This document shows, in pieces, positions 27,637-34,936 of a DNA stretch of 64,000 bases (the first letter of the stretch is position 1; the number at the start of each line of letters is the position of its first letter). The stretch is from contig JAQUPF010000006.1 in assembly GCA_028716845.1 (NCBI GenBank), positions 88,791 to 152,790 on the forward strand. The letters run 5' to 3'. The notes beneath the pieces were generated by a model, which had not been told where the DNA came from, made no database searches, and worked only from the letters and a program-made list of their open reading frames with translations. The DNA comes from a bacterium (GTDB lineage Bacteria > Auribacterota > Tritonobacteria > UBA1439). The position numbers were made by a program, and so were the translations under genes.

Positions 27637-28554
27637 ATGAAATCCAGATCCCTCTCCGCGTACCCGATGCTCGTCGCCGCGGTCGCCATCTGGGGCGCCT
27701 CCTACCCGGTGACCAGGTACGTCCTGCGGGACATCCCCCCGTTCACGCTCGCCTTCCTCCGCTACGGCCTGGCGGGCCTCCTCTTCGCCCTCTGCATGGG
27801 GGGGCGGCTCCGCGTCCCGAGGAGCGAGACGGGGACCGTCCTCCTCCTCGGCGTCACCGGCGGCGCCGCCTTCGTGACGTTCATGAACCTGGGGATGGCG
27901 TTCACGACGGGGATCTCCGGGGCGCTCCTTTCGGGGGCCCCGCCGCTCATCACCGCGCTCCTCGCCCTCGCGATCCTCCGCGAGCCGCTCGGCGGGTGGA
28001 CGGCGGCGGGGCTCGCCGCGGGGATCGCGGGCGTGGCCTGCGTCGCCGGCTCCTCGCTCCTGCCCGGTGGCGCGTCCTATGCCTCCCTCGGGGGGAACAT
28101 CCTCATCCTCGCGTCGCAGTGCAGCTGGGCGCTCTACACGGTCATGGCGAAGCGCGCGGCGGGGAGGATGCCGGGCGCCGTCGCGGGGGCGTGGACGGTG
28201 ATCGCGGCGACCGGCCTCCTCTTCCCGTTCGCCCTCGCCGAGAGCGTCTGGGGGCGGCCGTGCGCCCTGACGGGAGGGGCCCTCCGGGCGATCCTCTACC
28301 TGGCGTTCATCAACACCGCCCTCGCGTACCTTTTCTGGAACAGGGCGCTCCACTTCGTCGGGGCGGCGACGGCGGCGGGCTTCCAGTTCATCCAGCCCCT
28401 CTCCGGCGCGCTCGTCGCGATGGCGCTCCTCGGCGAGGTCCCCACCCTGCTGCTCATGGCGGGTGCGGTCCTCATCCTGGCGGGGGTGTCGCTGATGGCG
28501 CGCGCGGGGAAACGGACAGGTGACACGACAGATTCGTCTTTGCGATGCGCTTGA
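27637..28554 (+). CDS. EamA/DMT-family exporter (RhaT-like)
   Basis: 305 residues, ten membrane spans in two EamA repeats (about 10-138 and 150-285). AIWGASYPVTRYVL opens repeat one; SGALLSGAPPLITALLALAI ends it; QCSWALYTVMAKRAAGRMP opens repeat two and GFQFIQPLSGALVAMALLGE ends it. The family exports amino acids, metabolites or drugs; the substrate cannot be read here. The ATG at 27637 has no strong SD. The upstream gap (27392-27636) contains no other gene and only the leaders of two divergent genes. Confidence 0.9.
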   Translation: MKSRSLSAYPMLVAAVAIWGASYPVTRYVLRDIPPFTLAFLRYGLAGLLFALCMGGRLRVPRSETGTVLLLGVTGGAAFVTFMNLGMAFTTGISGALLSGAPPLITALLALAILREPLGGWTAAGLAAGIAGVACVAGSSLLPGGASYASLGGNILILASQCSWALYTVMAKRAAGRMPGAVAGAWTVIAATGLLFPFALAESVWGRPCALTGGALRAILYLAFINTALAYLFWNRALHFVGAATAAGFQFIQPLSGALVAMALLGEVPTLLLMAGAVLILAGVSLMARAGKRTGDTTDSSLRCA

Positions 28555-28599
28555 TCAGAACTACGGCCGGAAGATTCGGCCGGGACGGGAGGAGATGCC

Positions 28600-29010
28600 A
28601 TGACGACAGACGAGGCGCGGGAGATCATCAGGGGGGCGGGCCACGGAATGCTCGCCACGGAGGCGGGCGGGCAGCCGCGGGTGCGCCCGATGGCGTTCGT
28701 CGTGACGGATGATTGCAGGCTGCTGAGCTCGACCTGGCGGAGGAGCGGCAAGGTGCGCGAGATGGAGGAGAATCCGCGCGTCGAGGTGTGCTTCGTGGAC
28801 AGGCGGAACCATCAGCTCCGGGTGGAGGGGCGCGCGGACCTCTCGGGCGGCCCCGAGCGGAAGCGCGAGCTCCTGGCGCTCAACCCGCGCGTCCGGAACC
28901 ATTTCGCCGACGAGCACGACCCCGAGTTCGTCCTCATCGAGATCGTCCCGACCCGCGCGCGCTGGATGCCGCCCGGCTTCGGCGAGTACCGGGCCGTGGA
29001 TATCGGCTGA
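28600..29010 (+). CDS. pyridoxamine-5'-phosphate-oxidase-like FMN-binding protein
   Basis: 136 residues, a single split-barrel flavin-binding domain. GMLATEAGGQPRVRPMAFVV is the opening strand pair; STWRRSGKVREMEENPRVEVCF is the typical FMN phosphate loop region (S/T-x-K followed by N-P-x-V-x-x-x-F). Members reduce or bind flavin, F420 or other small ligands. True PdxH has a different C-terminal motif that is missing, so vitamin B6 synthesis is unlikely. SD GGGAGGAG; 45 nt after the exporter gene. Confidence 0.85.
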   Translation: MTTDEAREIIRGAGHGMLATEAGGQPRVRPMAFVVTDDCRLLSSTWRRSGKVREMEENPRVEVCFVDRRNHQLRVEGRADLSGGPERKRELLALNPRVRNHFADEHDPEFVLIEIVPTRARWMPPGFGEYRAVDIG

Positions 29011-29024
29011 GCGGGAGCGCTCCC

Positions 29025-30542
29025 CTACTCCACCGTGAACGGGACCGTCGACAGGAGGAACGCGTTCCAGGGACCGTGGATCGGCCCGACCGGCCTGAAG
29101 CACCCCGCCATCACGCTGTAGGGGCCGGGCGGCGCGCCGGCGGGGACCTCGTGGACGATCGTGTACGCGTACCCCGCCCGCAGCCCCGGCACGTTCCTCG
29201 CGACCGGCCGGAGGGGGGCGTCGAGCGTGCGGGCGTTCAGCATCGAGCCGTCCGGGAGCTGCACGACCGCGTACGCCGTGAACGGCTCCGCGATGTCCTG
29301 ATTCAGCCGGAACGTCGCCTCGAAGCGGTCGCCCGGCTCGAAAGAGGATTCATTCAGTCCGCCTCCCAGCGGGCCTTCCGCCGGCCCGGAGATCGCGTAC
29401 AGGTTATCGTCCGCGGAGCCGATGTAGATCCTCCCGTACGATGTCCCCTCGATCTCCCTCTCGATATCGATGGCCGGAGATGGGCAGAAGGTGCATCCGA
29501 GCGTGTTGAACTCTGCGTCGCAGCCGGTTCCCCACTTCCATATCAGCTCTTCCGAATCGATCTGGGCAACGTACGGGTATATCCTCCCGGCCCGGCAGAT
29601 CGCCGGCGAGGAATCCACTTCGCATCCCACGTACCAGCTGAAGTCATACGTCCCGTCCGACTCAATGGAGTAGACATATCCGTCATGCGAGCCGATGACC
29701 ACCCTCCCGTCAACCCAGATCGCGGGGGATGAGCGGCCGATGGAGGCACCCGTTTGGAAGTACCAGTCGAGAGTTCCGTCGGAATCGAGGCTGTAGAGGC
29801 GGCCGTCCATCGAGCCGAAGAAGACCCTCCCGTCTTCTCCGATCGCGGGAGAGGAATTGACCGCGCCCCCCGTCGCATAGCTCCACAGCGGGTTCCCGTC
29901 CCCGTCCAGCTGGTACATGCGGGCATCGGATGAACCGACGTGGACCCTTCCATCCGGGTCTATGGCGGGAGAAGAGTTGATCATGCCGCCCGTTTTGTAG
30001 GTCCATTCCAGCGCACCGCCGGACTGAAAACAGTAGAGGCGATGGTCCTCGGAGCCGATGTACACCCTCCCGTCATCGTCTATCGCGGGACTGCATTCGA
30101 TCGGCCCCGCCGTCTTATAGCGCCAGGACAGATTGCCGTCAGATGTGACGCAGTAGATGTAATGATCCGTGGAGCCGATGTACACCCTTCCATCGGCATC
30201 TATCGCGGGGCCCGCGCACCCAATGGGCCCTTCCGTCCGATAGCTCCACGACAGGAGCCCGTTGGAATGAACGCCGTAGATTCGATGGTCCTTCGAGCCG
30301 AAGAAGACCCTCCCGTCGGTTCCGATCGCGGGAGAGGAGAGGACGTCGCCGCCCGTCCTGAAGCTCCACGCCAGGGAGGGGGTGGCCGACCCCCTATAGG
30401 GGGCCTTGCTCAATCCCGTGTGCCTGATGTTCTGGTGGAACATCGGCCAGGGCGAATCGGCGAGCTGTGCGCGCGATGAAAGAGGCAGGAGGAGAAGGAC
30501 GAACCCCAAGACAAGGCCCGCTGCCGCGATCCCCCTTCTCAT
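29025..30542 (-). CDS. secreted PQQ-like beta-propeller protein (paralogue 2)
   Basis: 505 residues. Signal peptide (to about residue 25), SPWPMFHQNIRHT entry motif, then eight very regular blades with SSPAI-x-x-DGRV-x-x-G strands and WSY/WSF strands. The nearly exact repetition suggests recent blade duplication. The last 120 residues are a beta domain homologous to that of paralogue 1 (both end in an A-x-PGPY or TPGPY segment). No quinoprotein catalytic residues recognised. Strong SD AAGGAGAGG before the ATG at 30542 and a good promoter at 30625-30653. It converges on the PNPOx-like gene with a 14-nt spacer. Confidence 0.82.
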   Translation of the reverse strand: MRRGIAAAGLVLGFVLLLLPLSSRAQLADSPWPMFHQNIRHTGLSKAPYRGSATPSLAWSFRTGGDVLSSPAIGTDGRVFFGSKDHRIYGVHSNGLLSWSYRTEGPIGCAGPAIDADGRVYIGSTDHYIYCVTSDGNLSWRYKTAGPIECSPAIDDDGRVYIGSEDHRLYCFQSGGALEWTYKTGGMINSSPAIDPDGRVHVGSSDARMYQLDGDGNPLWSYATGGAVNSSPAIGEDGRVFFGSMDGRLYSLDSDGTLDWYFQTGASIGRSSPAIWVDGRVVIGSHDGYVYSIESDGTYDFSWYVGCEVDSSPAICRAGRIYPYVAQIDSEELIWKWGTGCDAEFNTLGCTFCPSPAIDIEREIEGTSYGRIYIGSADDNLYAISGPAEGPLGGGLNESSFEPGDRFEATFRLNQDIAEPFTAYAVVQLPDGSMLNARTLDAPLRPVARNVPGLRAGYAYTIVHEVPAGAPPGPYSVMAGCFRPVGPIHGPWNAFLLSTVPFTVE

Positions 30543-30624
30543 GGCCCTCTCCTTTCGGGCGCCCGGGAACCGATCCCCGGACCTGCGCCCCGCCGATGGA
30601 AACACCCACCTTCAAATCGGATGC

Positions 30625-30653
30625 CTTTTAGCAAGTTCTTTTATTCATGTCAA
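30625..30653 (-). promoter_or_regulatory. sigma-70 promoter for propeller paralogue 2
   Basis: Perfect TTGACA, 17 nt, TAAAAG preceded by TGC (extended -10). Start near 30618, 76 nt before the ATG, in a locally AT-rich stretch. Confidence 0.6.
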
Positions 30654-30792
30654 CAAAATAATGCACAAGATAATGCGCATATCCGCTTGACCGGGAAACG
30701 GTTCGTCGATTCTTCGGCGGGGGATTCGTGATCCTTCCGGGAACAGCCGGTCTCCGGGGGGGCGGGAGCACATGCCCGCGGGGAGACGGCAA

Positions 30793-30818
30793 GCCGGCGC
30801 CCCTACAGGGGCGCCGGC
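30793..30818. terminator. 11-bp perfect GC hairpin
   Basis: Stem GCCGGCGCCCC with its exact complement around a TACA loop. On the minus strand it follows the stop of the 30874-31554 gene by about 56 nt, but no T tract follows, so factor-assisted termination or an mRNA-stabilising structure are both possible. The surrounding gap 30543-30873 has no gene. Confidence 0.35.
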
Positions 30819-30873
30819 CTGAGACCTCATTCCCCGCGCGCCTCATCGAGGACGCGCGGTTTCGCCTCGGCGG

Positions 30874-31554
30874 CTACCTTCCGTCGTCCAGCCACACCTC
30901 GACCCGGCCGAGGTAGGCGGTGGCGGCGCCCCCCTCCTGGTCGATGTCGAGCCATGCGGGCGCGCCGCCGCCCTTCGTGTTGTTGAAACGGCGGCTCCAC
31001 CTCTCCTCACCCGTGACCGCGTCCCGCAGCCCCAGGTAGTACCCGTTCCCGCCGGGGTACATGGACATGATGTCGTACGGGTGCCTCCTCTTGTAGGTGA
31101 GATCGCCGAGATTCACCGGCTGGTCGGCGGCGCCCTGGCAGTTCGCCGAAACCATGTTGTTGCTGCCGAGGCTGTACTTGTAGATGAGCCCGCCGCTCCT
31201 GTTCCGGACGTTGACCGAGATGGCGTTCCGGACGCTCCGCTCGGTGTAGACCCTCGTGACGATCTTGACGGGAACCGGCGGCAGCGAATTGGCACGGGCC
31301 CCCCATCCGCAGCTCCCCGTGAAGAGGATCACGTACTGCCCGAGGGGGTGCCCGACGTGGATCCGCCGGGCGGGGCGGAGGTGCGGAAGCCGCGACTGCC
31401 AGGGGCTCCACCCGCCCGTGCCCGTGCTCCAGTCCTCCGCGTAGACCAGACGCCATGCGGCCGACGCTTCCGTCGCGAAGGCCATGACCGCCGCGACGGC
31501 GACCAGGGCCGCGACAAGGCTCCGTATAGGTCTCCCTGAACAATTCGCGCGCAT
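30874..31554 (-). CDS. secreted protein of unknown function
   Basis: 226 residues. Signal peptide (Arg at 2 and 9, Ala/Val core, ASA|AW cleavage). The mature part starts WRLVYAEDWSTGTGGW and is rich in Trp, Gly, Asn and aromatic residues, ending in a VEVWLDDGR strand, consistent with a beta-sandwich of the concanavalin/jelly-roll kind seen in carbohydrate-binding or LamG-like modules. I recognise no family. Two Cys (GSCGW and NCQGA) could form a disulfide. The ATG at 31554 has a GGGAGGTGG SD; an upstream frame extension has none. Promoter at 31656-31684. Confidence 0.7.
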   Translation of the reverse strand: MRANCSGRPIRSLVAALVAVAAVMAFATEASAAWRLVYAEDWSTGTGGWSPWQSRLPHLRPARRIHVGHPLGQYVILFTGSCGWGARANSLPPVPVKIVTRVYTERSVRNAISVNVRNRSGGLIYKYSLGSNNMVSANCQGAADQPVNLGDLTYKRRHPYDIMSMYPGGNGYYLGLRDAVTGEERWSRRFNNTKGGGAPAWLDIDQEGGAATAYLGRVEVWLDDGR

Positions 31555-31655
31555 CTTCACCACCTCCCTTCCGCCGCGGCGGGACATGCGCGGCCGCGCC
31601 TCCAACCTCTCGCTCCACGCGGCATCGCCGCCCGCCGCCCGTTTGTGAAGCGGGC

Positions 31656-31684
31656 ACTGTACACAAGGCGCGGATTCCCGTCAA
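31656..31684 (-). promoter_or_regulatory. sigma-70 promoter for the secreted protein
   Basis: TTGACG, 17 nt, TACAGT on the minus strand; start near 31649, leader about 95 nt. Confidence 0.55.
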
Positions 31685-31736
31685 CCCCGAATTCGCCGGG
31701 ATATTGAATATCAATCCAGTGGAGAAGCACCAATTC

Positions 31737-32076
31737 ACCACGGATGACCACGGATCATTACGGATCCGCACTGATACTCTTCAAGTGAAATCCGTGGATA
31801 CCCGTCGGAAATCCGTGCAGATCCGTGGCTCGGGGTTCATTATTTTCGCCGCGGATTGACGCGGATGACAGATACTCCCTCCCGCCACAGAGATCACAGA
31901 GATTATGGAGAATCCGGAGGATGCAACCCGTTCAATCTGCATTCATCATCGCGAACTGGATCTGCGTTCATCCGCGGCAAAGCATTGTCTTTCGCCGCGG
32001 ATCGGGCGAGATGCGAACGACGCGCTCCTGCTCTCCGATCCGTGCCCATCCGTCAATGGTCCGCGGGGATCCGTGG
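31737..32076. repeat. cluster of three converging 10-nt/9-nt word repeats
   Basis: Three units fill the 498-nt gap (31555-32052) between the secreted-protein gene and murJ, apart from the promoter. Unit 1 (31737-31830): left arm CGGAT words at 31741, 31751 and 31761, right arm TCCGTGG/ATCCGTG words. Unit 2 (31847-31978): outer arms GCCGCGGATTGACGCGGAT and GTTCATCCGCGGC, with an inner CCACAGAGATCACAGAG 9-nt array. Unit 3 (31992-32076): GCCGCGGAT and a right arm of ATCCGTG words that runs into the end of murJ. No gene besides. Confidence 0.75.
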
Positions 32077-33666
32077 CGAGTGGTTCATGTTGTTCCTCCC
32101 GCGCGAGCGGAACTCCCGCGCGAGCTCCGCGAGTTCCGGCGCCCGCGCGGCGCGCGCGGCGGCGAGGAACCCGCCGACGCCGGCGAGGAGGGGGACGAAG
32201 ACGCGGAGCGCCTTCGCGGCCGTCTCCCCGCCCGGCCACGCGCGCCCCGCGTACAGGAAGACGATCCAGGCGACCGCCGCCATGACCGCGGTCGCGAGGA
32301 CGATCTTCGCGAGCGAGCGCGCGACACGCCGGAGGCCGAGCAGGCCGAGCCGCCGCCGGAGGAGCAGGAGGAGGATGGAGAGGTTGACGGCGGCGGCGAG
32401 CGAGGTGGCGAGGGCGAGGCCGCCGTGCCTGAGCGGCCCCATGAGGACGATGTCGAGGATGATGTTGACGGCGACGGCGACGCAGGCCACGCGCACGGGG
32501 GTCCGCGTGTCCTGGAGGGAGTAGAAGCACCTGACGACGACGGAGACCCCGCCGATGCAGAAGACGCCCACGGCGTAGAAGAGGACGGCCCAGTAGGTGG
32601 GGTCGGTCGAGCCGTCCGCGAGGAACTCGCCGCGCTCGTAGAGCAGCCGGATGATCGGCCTACCGAGGACGATGAGCCCCGCCGCCGCGGGGATGGTGAT
32701 GAAGAAGCAGAGCCGGAGCGCGTAGGTCAGCGCCTCCTTCAGTCCCTCGATGTCGCCCGCCACGGCGCGGGAGGCCATGAGCGGGAAGGCGACGGTCGAT
32801 ATGCCGATGGCGAACGTCCCGATCGGGAACTGGATGAGGCGGTTGGCGGCGAACAGGTAGGTGATGCTCCCCTCCGGCAGAAACGACGCGAACAGGTTGT
32901 CCACGATGAGGTTGACGTGGTAGACCGCCAGGCCCGCGAGGGCGGGGACGACGAGCCGCGCGATCCGCCCGATCTCCGGGTTCCGCCACACCCTGCCGAA
33001 CGAGAGGCGGAACCCCCGGCGGCGGAGGACGGGGGTCTGCATCGCGAGCTGCACCGCGCCGCCGGCGAGGACGCCGACGGCGAGGGCGAAGACCCGGTCG
33101 CCCCCCTCCGCCCCCCAGAGGGGGGAGATGAAGAAGGCGGCGAGGATGACCGTGAGATTGAAGGCGGCCTGGGCGAGGGAGGGCATGGCGAAATGCCCGA
33201 GCGAGTTGAGGATCCCCATGCAGAGCGCCACGAGCGACACGAACACGATGTAGGGGAACATCCACCGCGTCAACCCCGCCGTGAGGGCGAGCTTCTCCGG
33301 GTCGGCCGCGAATCCGGCGAGCAGCGTCCGCACGATCCAGGGGGCGCAGAGCATGCCGGCGGCGGCGACACCCCCCGCGACGACGAGGAGCCAGAGGAGG
33401 ACGGCGGTGGCGAGTTCCCAGGCCTCCCGGCGTCCCCTCTTGTGAAGGCAGTCGCTGAAGACGGGGATGAAGGCGGCGCTCAGCGCCCCCTCCCCCATGA
33501 GGTAGCGGAGGGTGTTCGGGAGGCGGAAGGCGGCGTAGAAGGCGTCGGTGAGGTGCGTGCCGAAGAGATTGAGGATGACCATCTCGCGGGCGAGGCCGAG
33601 GATCCGGCTCACGAGCGTCGCGGCGCCGACGACGGACGCCGACCGCGCGATGCGGATGGTGCGCAT
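32053..33666 (-). CDS. murJ: lipid II flippase MurJ (MviN)
   Basis: 537 residues, 13-14 membrane spans, MOP/MviN superfamily. The opening ASVVGAATLVSRILGLAREM and DAFYAAFRLPNTLRYLMGEG are strongly conserved and contain the Arg/Asp/Arg residues of the central cavity; GALSAAFIPVFS follows. It flips lipid II across the inner membrane for peptidoglycan synthesis. The last 12-14 codons (NNMNHSPRIPADH) and the stop lie inside a 10-nt word repeat, so the tail looks like read-through into inserted DNA. ATG at 33666, weak SD. Confidence 0.94.
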   Translation of the reverse strand: MRTIRIARSASVVGAATLVSRILGLAREMVILNLFGTHLTDAFYAAFRLPNTLRYLMGEGALSAAFIPVFSDCLHKRGRREAWELATAVLLWLLVVAGGVAAAGMLCAPWIVRTLLAGFAADPEKLALTAGLTRWMFPYIVFVSLVALCMGILNSLGHFAMPSLAQAAFNLTVILAAFFISPLWGAEGGDRVFALAVGVLAGGAVQLAMQTPVLRRRGFRLSFGRVWRNPEIGRIARLVVPALAGLAVYHVNLIVDNLFASFLPEGSITYLFAANRLIQFPIGTFAIGISTVAFPLMASRAVAGDIEGLKEALTYALRLCFFITIPAAAGLIVLGRPIIRLLYERGEFLADGSTDPTYWAVLFYAVGVFCIGGVSVVVRCFYSLQDTRTPVRVACVAVAVNIILDIVLMGPLRHGGLALATSLAAAVNLSILLLLLRRRLGLLGLRRVARSLAKIVLATAVMAAVAWIVFLYAGRAWPGGETAAKALRVFVPLLAGVGGFLAAARAARAPELAELAREFRSRGRNNMNHSPRIPADH

Positions 33667-33739
33667 TCCGATCCCCCCTGGCCCGGCCGCCCGCCGGGGC
33701 CGGCCTTTCCACTGTTATTGGAGTATCAGCTTCAATGCG

Positions 33740-33848
33740 TGCCACAGAGATCACGAAGCGGGCACAGAGAGAACATCCCCATCATGTCCCACAACGTGAG
33801 ATATCCCGGCCCGGTCTCCTCTGTTGTTCTCTGTGCCCTCCGCGGCAA
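33740..33848. repeat. ACAGAG 9-nt word inverted repeat upstream of murJ
   Basis: Left arm GCCACAGAGATCACGAAG and GGGCACAGAGAGAAC; right arm GTTCTCTGTGCCC and CTCCGCGGCAAC. The GGGCACAGAG..AAC arms pair with one 2-nt bulge. The murJ-rpsT gap (33667-34062) also has a CCGGGGA/TCCCCGG hairpin (33948-33967) and the rpsT promoter, but no other gene. Confidence 0.7.
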
Positions 33849-33972
33849 CCACCGTTGCCGCCTTCTTTTTGGCATCGGCGCTGGTTCAGGTGCGTATTAT
33901 CGCATTTCTCTACCTGTGAGCCAGTTATGGATTTTCAGCATGCATGTCCGGGGAATGTCCTCCCCGGCACGG

Positions 33973-34001
33973 TTGACAACGGCGGCGGGAGGTGCTACAA
34001 G
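33973..34001 (+). promoter_or_regulatory. sigma-70 promoter for rpsT
   Basis: Perfect TTGACA, 17 nt, TACAAG preceded by TGC. Start near 34008; the 55-nt leader holds a hairpin (34018-34041, CCCCG/CGGGG plus GCC/GGC) just before the SD. Confidence 0.65.
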
Positions 34002-34062
34002 TTGCGCCTCACACGATGCCCCGGCCTACCGGCCGCGGGGCGACCCGAGGAGGAATGACGGC

Positions 34063-34323
34063 ATGCCGACACGGAAATCAGGCCTGAAGCACATGCGCGC
34101 CGACGAGCGCAAGCGGCTGCGGAACGCGCGGGTGAAATCGGCCCTCAGGACCCTCTCGAAGCGGTACCGCACGCTCCTCCGGAAGGGCGAGACGGCGGCC
34201 GCGCGCGCGCTCCTCCCCTCCCTCGCCTCCGCGCTCGACAAGGCGGCCAAACGGGGGATCATCCACCGGAACACGGCGAGCCGGAGGAAGTCGCGGCTCT
34301 CGAAGATGCCCCCCGCGGCGTAG
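34063..34323 (+). CDS. rpsT: 30S ribosomal protein S20
   Basis: 86 residues, highly basic, all alpha-helical: S20 binds 16S rRNA early in 30S assembly. The KSGLKHMRADERKRLRNARV N-terminal helix, the SALRTLSKRYRTLL segment, and the C-terminal GIIHRNTASRRKSRLSK are the family signature; SALDKAAKRG is the usual helix break. SD GAGGAGG 9 nt before the ATG. It stands alone between murJ and lptE, as usual for rpsT. The frame stays open far upstream, but that part is opposite murJ and is not coding. Confidence 0.95.
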   Translation: MPTRKSGLKHMRADERKRLRNARVKSALRTLSKRYRTLLRKGETAAARALLPSLASALDKAAKRGIIHRNTASRRKSRLSKMPPAA

Positions 34324-34336
34324 CCGCCGGCCCCCC

Positions 34337-34840
34337 TCACCAGCGCTCGGTCACGCGCTCGACGATGTGCGTGGCCAGGTCATCGAGCACGAGCGGCACC
34401 GCGATCCGCTCCGACTGCGGCAGCGTGACGGTGACGAAGAACGCCCGCTCCCCCTCCACCCGCTTGCTTGACCAGAGCACCTTCCTCGTCTTGGCGTCAC
34501 GCAGGATGACCTCCGCCCCGATGGTCAGGCGGTACTCCCTGGTGATGTCATTCTTGTCGAACCGGAGAGCGCTCCTGTTGTAGGTGGCGAGCGTCACATC
34601 CAGGATGGCGTCGGCGTCCTCCTCGTTGACGACCATGTAGGTGCCGTCGACCTGGAAGGCGGTGACGATCCTGCTCGTCGCACGGGCCTCGAGGGCGGGC
34701 TCCGTGGTCCTGTTCTTCACCTGCGGGATATAGATCGTCTTGATCGGGTCGTCGGGGTTCACCGACCCCAGGCGGTACCCGCAGCCGCAGAGCACGGCGA
34801 CGGCGAGCACCGCCGCCGTCCGGGCGCGCATTCTCTTCAT
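34337..34840 (-). CDS. lptE: LPS-assembly lipoprotein LptE
   Basis: 167 residues. A short basic signal ends in a lipobox-like VLCGCGYRLG; GCGYRL right after lipidation is the LptE hallmark. The rest is a small alpha/beta domain: TIYIPQVKNRTTEPALEARA, ADAILDVTLATYNRSALRF, EYRLTIGAEVILRDAKTRKV. LptE plugs the LptD barrel that inserts lipopolysaccharide into the outer membrane, so the organism probably makes LPS. LptD is not in the window. [11 protein letters not shown]; own promoter at 34908-34936. Confidence 0.85.
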   Translation of the reverse strand: MKRMRARTAAVLAVAVLCGCGYRLGSVNPDDPIKTIYIPQVKNRTTEPALEARATSRIVTAFQVDGTYMVVNEEDADAILDVTLATYNRSALRFDKNDITREYRLTIGAEVILRDAKTRKVLWSSKRVEGERAFFVTVTLPQSERIAVPLVLDDLATHIVERVTERW

Positions 34841-34907
34841 CTCTCCCCCCCCTCTTTCCTTCGTCTCCCTCTCGCTTTCCGCAGCCGGCTCCCCGGCGGC
34901 GCTCCGT

Positions 34908-34936
34908 ACTATATCCTTTCAAGGGCCGGAAGGCAA
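34908..34936 (-). promoter_or_regulatory. internal sigma-70 promoter for lptE
   Basis: TTGCCT, 17 nt, TATAGT on the minus strand, overlapping the last codons of the TPR gene. Start near 34901, leader about 61 nt. It would let lptE be expressed apart from the long upstream gene train. Confidence 0.5.

Noticed and set aside
28600..29010. True pyridoxamine-5'-phosphate oxidase PdxH linked to pdxA
   Set aside because: Too short and lacks the C-terminal dimerisation motif of PdxH; called only as a PNPOx-fold flavin protein.
29025..30542. PQQ-dependent alcohol dehydrogenase
   Set aside because: Blade repeats match the PQQ-like propeller superfamily, but no disulfide ring, calcium ligands or catalytic Asp motif of quinoproteins is visible.
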